Below, in pieces: positions 1 through 5,359 of a stretch of DNA of 7,543 nt. Origin of the DNA: JAUZQZ01 sp964624255 (GTDB taxonomy: Bacteria > Pseudomonadota > Zetaproteobacteria > Mariprofundales > Mariprofundaceae); assembly GCA_964624255.1 (NCBI GenBank), contig CAZUWV010000078.1, positions 1 through 7,543 on the forward strand, in the 5' to 3' direction. Made by a program: the position numbers and the translations under genes. Numbering within the stretch: the stretch's first letter is position 1; each line of letters opens with the position of its first letter. Below the pieces are notes generated by a model that had not been told where the DNA came from, did not search any database, and saw only the letters and a list, made by a program, of their open reading frames with translations.

Positions 1-49
1 CGGGCTCATAACCCGAAGGTCGTTGGTTCAAATCCAGCCCCCGCAACCA
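1..49 (+). tRNA. Initiator tRNA-fMet (CAT anticodon), 3' part only
   Basis: The 3' portion of a tRNA cut by the left window edge. The anticodon arm (positions 1-15) has a CTCATAA loop with anticodon CAT at 7-9. Its stem contains three consecutive G:C pairs (GGG 2-4 with CCC 12-14), the hallmark of bacterial initiator tRNA, which lets it enter the ribosomal P site directly. The T arm follows with the GGTTCAAATCC core (25-35), then the acceptor strand CCCCGCA and an encoded CCA at 47-49. About 28 bases, including the D arm and 5' acceptor strand, lie outside the window, so the usual initiator mismatch at base pair 1-72 cannot be checked. Elongator tRNA-Met or CAT-reading tRNA-Ile are less likely because of the G:C triplet and the close match to the familiar fMet 3' half. 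Confidence 0.95.
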
Positions 50-56
50 AACATAG

Positions 57-100
57 GCCTGTAAATCCTTGAGAATGCAAGTGATTTACAGGCTTTTTTT
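57..100 (+). terminator. Intrinsic terminator of the tRNA-fMet transcript
   Basis: A perfect 11-bp inverted repeat (GCCTGTAAATC at 57-67 with GATTTACAGGC at 83-93) encloses a 15-base loop and is followed directly by seven T residues (94-100). It starts 8 bases after the tRNA CCA end, as expected for a rho-independent terminator of a tRNA transcript. The T tract is only on the plus-strand side, so it should act on plus-strand transcription. In the opposite direction the hairpin is followed by mixed sequence. Confidence 0.93.
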
Positions 101-353
101 ATTTGAGCTAATGGCAAAACTCTGGGGGATGAGCGGCAATCCCACGTTGAGTCCATTGTCGGGAAACAAGCGGCGTTACCCCGCCGTGCGATAGGGTTAC
201 ATGCATAAGCACGGTGCTTCCATGGGTCGAAATTCCAGCTCGGATAAAAATGCCCGAATTAAATGGGCCAAAGTGAGATTTCCAGCCGCCGCCCACGAGT
301 TTTGCAATTGGCTCATCTGTCTTGACTATTCCGGCACAGTATAGATACGTCAA
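101..353. other. Intergenic region without a convincing gene
   Basis: About 250 bases lie between the tRNA terminator and the converging permease gene. A minus-strand frame (353 to 108, TTG start abutting the permease stop, 81 codons) and a plus-strand frame (111-344, interrupted by one TAG at 192-194) are both largely open. Neither has a clear ribosome-binding site or a protein I recognise. On the minus strand TTGACG (348-353), a 17-base spacer and AATAGT (325-330) could form a promoter, but no supported gene lies downstream of it. I see no good terminator for the permease gene, only a short CGGCG/CGCCG hairpin near 176-191. The region could contain a decayed gene or repeat remnant. Confidence 0.35.
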
Positions 354-1157
354 TCAGGCCAGTATGCTCCACAGGGTTGCAATCAGTAACCCGCCTGAAA
401 GTGCGGTAAACAAGATTTTCAGCGATAAGCGAATGGTCTCCTCGGGAAGAATATCATGCAGATCCGCGCCCCAGTGCGTAGCGTGCGGAAGAATAAGCAA
501 AATACCCAGCCACGCACCACCCAAAAATGGAACCCGATGATCAAGGATTGTGCGCCATCCTGATTCCAGCAGTAAATTAATGGTTACTGCCGATGCGGCC
601 ATCACCATACCACATAAAGCGGATGTACCTACCGCCTCTCGTAGGGGCAATGAACGCCGTAACAGAGGCACCAGCATCGTTCCCCCGCCAATGCCAAGCA
701 TGCCGGAGAGATACCCAATCGGTCCCGCATACAGCCACGGCGGGGAAACGAGGCCACCAGAACGAATATCACGGCCATAATCCCAGGCAATCCAGCCATC
801 AAGCAGCGTCAAGCCTGCCAACACCGCAGACTCGGGAATTTTTAGCGTTAGCCAAAGACCGAGTGCTGCCCCCAGGATAAGGCCAGGAATCAGCTGCCCA
901 AAGGTACCCATATTAATATGTCCCAAACGCCAGTGTACTCGCGTGGAGAAGATTCCTGTGAGTACGATTGCACCCATGCTGAGCATCACTGGTGCAGGCA
1001 TGGTACCCGGACCTGGTGGCATCAATGCGTAGAATATTGGAACATAAATCAATCCTCCGCCCAAACCCGCCAGCCCTGCCAGAAGGCCGCCTGCCGCGCC
1101 GGACAGCAGGCCAGCCAGTAGTCCATACGCTAACAGAGATGCGTCAAATTCTATCAT
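354..1157 (-). CDS. TauE/SafE family (DUF81) membrane permease
   Basis: A 267-residue, very hydrophobic protein with about eight predicted membrane segments. It has the internal two-fold repeat typical of the TauE/SafE (PF01925) family: a glycine-rich loop GLGGGLIYVPI near residues 31-41, echoed by GIGGGTMLVPLL at about 155-166, followed by PLREAVGTSA at 171-180. Family members sit in the inner membrane. Characterised ones export sulfite, sulfoacetate or related organic anions, but the substrate cannot be read from this sequence or its neighbours. Length is normal for the family. The ATG at 1157 is the only reasonable start because the first membrane helix begins at about residue 8. No Shine-Dalgarno sequence precedes it, and the end of a 180-bp palindromic element is only 8 bases upstream. 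The gene is separated from purN by 342 bases, so it is probably its own transcription unit or depends on read-through. Confidence 0.9.
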   Translation of the reverse strand: MIEFDASLLAYGLLAGLLSGAAGGLLAGLAGLGGGLIYVPIFYALMPPGPGTMPAPVMLSMGAIVLTGIFSTRVHWRLGHINMGTFGQLIPGLILGAALGLWLTLKIPESAVLAGLTLLDGWIAWDYGRDIRSGGLVSPPWLYAGPIGYLSGMLGIGGGTMLVPLLRRSLPLREAVGTSALCGMVMAASAVTINLLLESGWRTILDHRVPFLGGAWLGILLILPHATHWGADLHDILPEETIRLSLKILFTALSGGLLIATLWSILA

Positions 1158-1165
1158 GTGTCAGG

Positions 1166-1345
1166 CTAGCTCTGCCCTTTACCCATAACTCATGCCCCAG
1201 CGAATCGCCCGGTGGCCATATGCAAGGCGCGTGCTTGCGGCAAGGGTTATTCCCTTGCAAAAGCACGCAACGCAGCAGATGGCCGCTGGGCGATTCGCCC
1301 GAAGGGAACCCTTGCGTACGACTTATGGGTAAAGGGCAGGGCTAG
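1166..1345. repeat. 180-bp nested palindrome, MITE-like candidate
   Basis: The ends are inverted repeats: 1166-1190 and 1321-1345 match over 23 of 25 bases when one is reverse-complemented (core TGCCCTTTACCCATAA). Inside them, 1199-1219 pairs with 1279-1299 (18 of 21), and the centre folds as GCGTGCTT (1229-1236) with AAGCACGC (1261-1268) and GCAAGGG (1240-1246) with CCCTTGC (1252-1258) around a TTATT loop. The outermost bases on both sides read CTAG, which could be a 4-bp target duplication or part of the repeat, since CTAG is self-complementary. There is no transposase gene inside. The best reading is a non-autonomous miniature element or a dispersed intergenic palindrome. It could also act as a bidirectional transcription barrier between purN and the permease gene, although no T tract follows it. 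Confidence 0.7.
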
Positions 1346-1499
1346 GTACCTGTCCTGCCGGACTTGGGAGGTTCGTAGCGAACAGGCGGTGCCAACACAG
1401 CATGATTTTGAGATATGTGGTGGTGATAGTCCATTGTTCCGAGCCACTCTCCCACCGCACAGCAAGTTTTTCATACGTCCGTCAAATGCCTCGCCCGGA
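1346..1499. other. Remainder of the purN-permease intergenic gap
   Basis: This completes a gene-free stretch of about 340 bases (1158-1499), most of which is the palindromic element. The remainder has a small perfect hairpin GTTCG-TAG-CGAAC (1371-1383). Partial pairing of 1345-1350 (GGTACC) with 1388-1393 (GGTGCC) might enlarge it. No T tract follows purN on the minus strand, so no classical terminator is visible. I find no promoter for the permease gene that I would defend. Open frames crossing this stretch are shadows of purN or run through the palindrome. Confidence 0.4.
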
Positions 1500-2144
1500 T
1501 TATTCAGATATATTGCCGCCACCCCAGGTGATGGTCCGATCTGTGACGCGAAATCCGGATGCCAGCATACGTTTGAGTGTGGTGGGGTAGAGCGCGTGCT
1601 CTGCGGTATGGATGCGATTATGCAGGCTTTCTTCGGTATCATCGTCGCGTACGGGTACGGATGTCTGCGCCAGAATTGGCCCGCCATCGAGCACCTCGTC
1701 GACCAGATGTACGGTTACGCCGGTTATTTTCACACCATATTCCAGGGCATCGCGTACTGCATGCGCGCCGGGGAACGAGGGTAATAAAGCCGGATGAATA
1801 TTGATGATGCGATGGCGAAAACGCGCAACAAACGGGCTGGATAAAATTCGCATATAGCCTGCCAGCACAACCCAGTCGCAGTGTGCGGCCTCAATATGTT
1901 TCGCACAGGCAAGGTCGAAAGTAGTACGATCTCGATAATCCTTCGGGTTTAGACTGCTCACCTGTGACACACCGGCATCGCGAGCGATGGTTAATGCACC
2001 AGCGTTCCGTGCATCGGATAACACCAGCCGCACATCTACCGGGCACGCACCGGATGCTGCTGCTTTCAGAATCGCTTGCAGATTACTGCCTTTTCCTGAC
2101 GCCATGATGGCAATGCGATTTTTGCATACATGCTCCACGCTCAT
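1500..2144 (-). CDS. purN: Phosphoribosylglycinamide formyltransferase (GART 1)
   Basis: PurN moves the formyl group of 10-formyl-tetrahydrofolate to GAR, the third step of cytoplasmic de novo purine synthesis. With the chosen start the protein has 214 residues, the usual size. It carries the N-terminal phosphate-binding motif MASGKGSN (14-21), the active-site block INIHPALLPSFPG (114-126) with catalytic Asn115 and His117, and VHLVDEVLDGGPIL (145-158) with the conserved Asp153 of DGGP. I chose ATG at 2144 because it overlaps the mtnA stop as ATGA and has AGGGAG (2155-2160) 10 bases upstream. A TTG three codons further upstream (2153) would sit almost on that ribosome-binding site and is rejected. 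It is the last gene of the operon and probably depends on the mnmG promoter or an unseen internal one. A folate-independent PurT is excluded by the motifs. Confidence 0.95.
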   Translation of the reverse strand: MSVEHVCKNRIAIMASGKGSNLQAILKAAASGACPVDVRLVLSDARNAGALTIARDAGVSQVSSLNPKDYRDRTTFDLACAKHIEAAHCDWVVLAGYMRILSSPFVARFRHRIINIHPALLPSFPGAHAVRDALEYGVKITGVTVHLVDEVLDGGPILAQTSVPVRDDDTEESLHNRIHTAEHALYPTTLKRMLASGFRVTDRTITWGGGNISE

Positions 2145-3151
2145 GGTTTCCAAACTCCCTGCTCACTGATAATGGCCGTGATATTGGCGTAAGGGGTGAT
2201 GTCAAAAGCGGGATTGTTGGCCCTGGATCCCGCAGGGGCAATGTGAATACGGTGCATATGGTTCGTCTCATCCACTCCCTCCATTCTCAACACCTCATCG
2301 CCTGCGCGTTCCTCAACGGGAATGTCGGCGCCCGTGGCGCACTCAATATCGAATGTGCTAGAGGGAGCCGCTACATAGAGGGGGACTCCATGCTCGCGAG
2401 CTGCCAGGGAAATCATGTAAGTTCCTATTTTATTGGCAACATCTCCATTTTTTGCGATCCTGTCTGCACCTGTTACGATGGCGTCTATTCTGCCCTGCGC
2501 CATCATCCATGCTGCCGCGCTGTCCGTCTGGATACGATAATCAATCCCTTCCTGTCCCAATTCCCATGCCGTCAGGCGAGCACCCTGCAAACGTGGCCGT
2601 GTTTCATCCACCCATACAAACGGGGATTCTCCGGCATGTGCCAACTGGTAGATACCCGCAGTCGCTGTACCCCAGTCTACGGCGGCCAGCCAGCCTGCAT
2701 TACAATGCGTGAGGATGCGACGCTTTCCCACGGCGAGCCTCTCCGCAAGGAAAATGCCCATGCGCTCATTCGCGGCAACTTCCGCATCCGCGTAGGCCTG
2801 GGCCGTGTCCAGCATATCTTTATCTGATGCTCCCGTTTTCGCACACGCATCCATGACATCACAGGCATGAAACAGATTGACCGCCGTAGGGCGGGTGGCA
2901 CGAAAACGTGGCAACCAGTGTGAATCATAGCGGGTACGATCTTTTTGATAGGCTAGCACCAAACCAAAAGCGGCTGCCGATCCGATTGTGGGCGCGCCGC
3001 GCACCTCCATGTTTTTAATGGCGGTTACGATCGCCTCCGGATCATCACTCGTTTTCTGCTCAAAACGGCGTGGCAGCAAGCGCTGTTCAACCCACTGTAC
3101 GGTGCCTGCATGCCAGGCCACAGCGCGGATGGCCTTGCCACTGATCCTCAA
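2141..3151 (-). CDS. mtnA: S-methyl-5-thioribose-1-phosphate isomerase
   Basis: MtnA converts methylthioribose-1-phosphate to methylthioribulose-1-phosphate in the methionine salvage pathway, which recycles the methylthioadenosine left by polyamine synthesis and other SAM-dependent reactions. The 336 residues match the family (eIF-2B alpha/beta/delta-like fold). Visible motifs are RGAPTIG (51-57), LTHCNAG (147-153) with catalytic Cys150, DETRPRLQGARLTAWEL (182-198), TGADRIAKNGDVANKIGT (227-244) with catalytic Asp230, and AAPSSTFD (261-268). These separate it from true eIF2B subunits and ribose-1,5-bisphosphate isomerases. The start is a TTG at 3151 overlapping the parB stop as TTGA. The resulting N-terminus aligns with the family's usual opening (AVAWHAGTVQWVEQRLLP). 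There is no clear Shine-Dalgarno sequence, so initiation probably relies on coupling to parB. No other methionine-salvage gene is in the window. Confidence 0.95.
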   Translation of the reverse strand: MRISGKAIRAVAWHAGTVQWVEQRLLPRRFEQKTSDDPEAIVTAIKNMEVRGAPTIGSAAAFGLVLAYQKDRTRYDSHWLPRFRATRPTAVNLFHACDVMDACAKTGASDKDMLDTAQAYADAEVAANERMGIFLAERLAVGKRRILTHCNAGWLAAVDWGTATAGIYQLAHAGESPFVWVDETRPRLQGARLTAWELGQEGIDYRIQTDSAAAWMMAQGRIDAIVTGADRIAKNGDVANKIGTYMISLAAREHGVPLYVAAPSSTFDIECATGADIPVEERAGDEVLRMEGVDETNHMHRIHIAPAGSRANNPAFDITPYANITAIISEQGVWKP

Positions 3152-4002
3152 CGACGCAGGCGGGACAAGACGCCATCCAGCTCCGTTAGCCGGGTATAAC
3201 GAATGCGCATTTCTCCCGCGCCACTTTCTTTACAGCGGATTTCGACGGACAGGCCCAGCGTGCGCGTTAATTCATCCTGAAGCGCTACTACATCGGGATC
3301 AGCCTGGCGCGGCGATGTCTCTCGAGATAAAGAATTTGCCGCCTGTTTGGCATATCGCTCCATTTGCCGGGCGCTCCAGCCGTGCAATACGCACTCCGTT
3401 GCCAGCTTTTCGCTGCATGCAGGGGGGAGACCCACCAATGGCCGGGCATGACCCATACTCAGCTCCCGGCTTTCAATCATTTTCTGTATTTTTTCAGGTA
3501 GTTGAAGGAGTCGTGTCACATTACTCACCTGCACGCGGGATATACCAATTCGCTTTGCCACATGCTGTTGTGTGCAACCGAATTCATCCATCATCCGCTG
3601 ATAACCTCGCGCCGACTCAATGGCTGTCAGGTCATCTCGCTGCTCATTCTCGATAATAGCCAGCTCCAGCGCCTGAAGGTTATCTACATCGCGTACAATG
3701 GCCGGAATTTCAAGCAGGCCAGCGGCCTGCGCCGCCCGCCATCGCCTTTCACCAGCGATCAGTTCAAAACCATTGTCATGAGGCCGCAACAGAATAGGCA
3801 TCAGCACCCCGTCTTTGCGTACCGATTCGGTTAATGCATTTAATGCTTTATCAGCAAAGCGGGTGCGTGGTTGATAGCGGTTGGGGCGTATTTTTGAAAT
3901 TGGAACTACGGATGCCTGTGTCATTAATTCCGTTGCCGATGTATCCGACAGTAATGCCCCAAGACCTTTTCCAAGACCTCGTTTCTTAAGTGGTTTTTCC
4001 AT
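3148..4002 (-). CDS. parB: Chromosome-partitioning protein ParB (Spo0J family)
   Basis: ParB is a CTP-dependent DNA clamp that loads at parS and works with ParA to segregate newly replicated origins. The 284-residue protein shows the full chromosomal layout. A basic, glycine-rich N-terminal tail KKRGLGKGLGALL (6-18) probably contacts and stimulates ParA. The CTP-binding domain has GERRWRA (84-90) and the ENxQR motif (118-122, here ENEQR where many homologues have ENIQR). A helix-turn-helix follows at about 143-165, then GHAR (184-187) and a C-terminal dimerisation domain from about 235. Length is normal. The ATG at 4002 is backed by AGAGGAG (4009-4015) six bases upstream, inside the end of parA, and the parA stop is only 2 bases away. 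Two parS-like sites lie in the same operon. Confidence 0.96.
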   Translation of the reverse strand: MEKPLKKRGLGKGLGALLSDTSATELMTQASVVPISKIRPNRYQPRTRFADKALNALTESVRKDGVLMPILLRPHDNGFELIAGERRWRAAQAAGLLEIPAIVRDVDNLQALELAIIENEQRDDLTAIESARGYQRMMDEFGCTQQHVAKRIGISRVQVSNVTRLLQLPEKIQKMIESRELSMGHARPLVGLPPACSEKLATECVLHGWSARQMERYAKQAANSLSRETSPRQADPDVVALQDELTRTLGLSVEIRCKESGAGEMRIRYTRLTELDGVLSRLRR

Positions 4003-4004
4003 TA

Positions 4005-4796
4005 TTATCTCCTCTCTTCCTGTCGGTCCATGACTTCCTGCGCCAATTGCAAATACGCCTGTGCCCCGCTGGATCGAATATCGTGATACAGGGCGGGCAA
4101 GCCAAAGCTTGGGGCTTCGGACAGGCGGACATTACGTGGGATGACCTGCTCGTAAACCTGGGAACCGAAATAGCTACGCACCTCCTGCTCAACCTGAATG
4201 GCCAGGTTGTTTCGGCGATCCACCATGGTCAACAGGATTCCATCTATGGATAATTTTCGGTTGAATCCATTGCGTACCCGGCGAATGGTATCCATTAACT
4301 GCGTCAGCCCTTCCATGGCATAAAATTCCGTTTGTAAGGTAATAATCACCCGGTTGGCGGCAGTCAAGGCGTTCAGGGTCAGCAGGTTTAAGGCTGGTGG
4401 ACAATCAATCAACACAAAATCCAGGGGGTCGCCCGCATATTCCGCAAAGACGTGTTCCAGCACGCGCTCGCGCTGTTCAACATGAACCAGTTCGATCTCG
4501 GCTCCAGCCAGGTCCATACTCGCGGGTACGATAAACAAGCCTTCATGCGCCGTTTTCTTTATAGCCTGATCCAGTGTCGCATCGTTAATTAACAAATCGT
4601 AGGTGCTTATTGTGATGGACTGCTTATCCATACCCAGGCCTGTAGTGGCATTGCCTTGTGGGTCTGCGTCCAGCAGTAGAACCTGCTGATCCAGTGCGGC
4701 CAGCGAGGCGGCCAGATTAATGCTGGTTGTTGTTTTGCCTACACCTCCCTTTTGATTGGCGATAGCAATAATCGGCCCCAAACATTGATGTTTCAC
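4005..4796 (-). CDS. parA: Chromosome-partitioning ATPase ParA (Soj)
   Basis: ParA is a Walker-type ATPase that dimerises with ATP, binds DNA non-specifically and moves ParB-parS complexes during chromosome segregation. The 263 residues carry the deviant Walker A motif KGGVGKTTT (16-24) with signature Lys16 and catalytic Lys21, the Walker A' block DADPQGNAT (43-51) and Walker B FVLIDCPP (127-134). The lack of an N-terminal helix-turn-helix and the partner parB place it with small chromosomal Soj-type proteins rather than plasmid P1-type ParA or MinD. The start is GTG at 4796, overlapping the rsmG stop as GTGA, with GGAGGG (4803-4808) six bases upstream. This adds about seven residues before the usual start of the conserved IIAIANQKGG strand. 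A near-perfect parS sequence covers this start. Confidence 0.96.
   Translation of the reverse strand: MKHQCLGPIIAIANQKGGVGKTTTSINLAASLAALDQQVLLLDADPQGNATTGLGMDKQSITISTYDLLINDATLDQAIKKTAHEGLFIVPASMDLAGAEIELVHVEQRERVLEHVFAEYAGDPLDFVLIDCPPALNLLTLNALTAANRVIITLQTEFYAMEGLTQLMDTIRRVRNGFNRKLSIDGILLTMVDRRNNLAIQVEQEVRSYFGSQVYEQVIPRNVRLSEAPSFGLPALYHDIRSSGAQAYLQLAQEVMDRQEERR
4009..4015 (-). promoter_or_regulatory. Shine-Dalgarno sequence of parB
   Basis: AGAGGAG on the minus strand, six bases before the parB ATG, lies within the last codons of parA. It is the strongest ribosome-binding site in the operon and fixes the parB start. It suggests ParB is translated efficiently in its own right as well as by coupling. 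Confidence 0.85.
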
Positions 4797-4804
4797 GTGG
4801 AACC
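4789..4804. promoter_or_regulatory. parS-like ParB-binding site (15 of 16) over the parA start
   Basis: The plus strand reads TGTTTCACGTGGAACC, matching the perfect site at 7214-7229 except for the last base. That perfect copy fits the well-known bacterial parS consensus TGTTNCACGTGAAACA on the opposite strand. The site includes the rsmG stop, the parA GTG start and part of the parA Shine-Dalgarno region. ParB loading here would be next to its own operon and could influence parA expression, which is inference. Confidence 0.85.
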
Positions 4805-5359
4805 CTCCGTACGGCGATAGCAGTGAACCTGTTGTTTCGCATGGCCCAATGCAATGGTTTCCATTCTTTCAAGATGCCAGCCGGACATAACCACCGGATC
4901 TGTTTCGCAGGCTGTTGGCAGTACGGCCACGGCATTTCGGAGCATATGTGGAGCAACCATACGCAACAACGCTTCGGGTTGGGCGACAGCTCTGGCTACA
5001 CAGGCATGGGCTTGTATGTTTTCTAACACTTTGACGTCGCAATCATAAACATCCGTGTTCAATGCTAACATGCGTACAATATGACGTAAAAATTCCGCGC
5101 GTTTTTTACGCCGCTCAACCAGCACGCCGCGCAAATCCCGCCTCGCCAGAAGGATCGGGATGCCGGGGATACCCATGCCGCTACCTACATCCAGCAAGAC
5201 CCCGCGCGATGGCAGCCATTGACACAGGGCCAGCGACGGGCTTATGAAGCGCTGCTGGAAGGTATCCTCATCCTTGACCGATGTAAGATTCAGTGCCCTG
5301 GAAAATTTAATTGTTTCCGTAACATAGCGCCGAATGTCCTCTCGCTCCTGTGCTGTCAT
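4793..5359 (-). CDS. rsmG: 16S rRNA (guanine527-N7)-methyltransferase RsmG (GidB)
   Basis: RsmG uses SAM to make m7G at position 527 of 16S rRNA, in the decoding region; loss is known to give low-level streptomycin resistance in several bacteria. From the chosen start the protein has 188 residues: an N-terminal helical cap ending in ALNLTSVKDED (22-32), the SAM-binding loop LLDVGSGMGIPGIP (55-68), the acidic strand end followed by a basic stretch VERRKKRAEFL (81-91), and ARAVAQPEALL (122-132). The family's usual late L-K-G motif reads AVLPT (145-149) here, and the C-terminal strands look divergent. I chose ATG at 5359 because it overlaps the mnmG stop as ATGA, like other junctions in this operon. 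An ATG at 5386 (197 residues) is a real alternative, while one at 5470 would overlap mnmG by 115 bases. None has a clear ribosome-binding site. Confidence 0.92.
   Translation of the reverse strand: MTAQEREDIRRYVTETIKFSRALNLTSVKDEDTFQQRFISPSLALCQWLPSRGVLLDVGSGMGIPGIPILLARRDLRGVLVERRKKRAEFLRHIVRMLALNTDVYDCDVKVLENIQAHACVARAVAQPEALLRMVAPHMLRNAVAVLPTACETDPVVMSGWHLERMETIALGHAKQQVHCYRRTEGST
4803..4808 (-). promoter_or_regulatory. Shine-Dalgarno sequence of parA
   Basis: GGAGGG on the minus strand, six bases before the GTG start, lies inside the last codons of rsmG. It decides the non-ATG start of parA, since no alternative ATG is in frame near the conserved N-terminus. Confidence 0.8.

Noticed and set aside
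322..349. Plus-strand TTGACT...TATAGA promoter-like pair
   Set aside because: The spacing is only about 12 bases and it would fire into the antisense strand of the permease gene.
1165..1170. Recurrent GGCTAGC/AGGCTAGC words (also near 2947 and 7371) as a dispersed signal
   Set aside because: They are too short and have different flanks. Only the copy at the palindrome is part of a larger structure.
1247..1687. Minus-strand 146-codon frame overlapping the 3' end of purN
   Set aside because: Its first half is purN read in the wrong frame, and its end is the translated terminal repeat of the palindrome.
1212..1784. Long plus-strand open frame (190 codons) crossing the palindrome and purN
   Set aside because: It runs antisense through the conserved end of purN and through the palindromic element. 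It has no recognisable protein and no ribosome-binding site.
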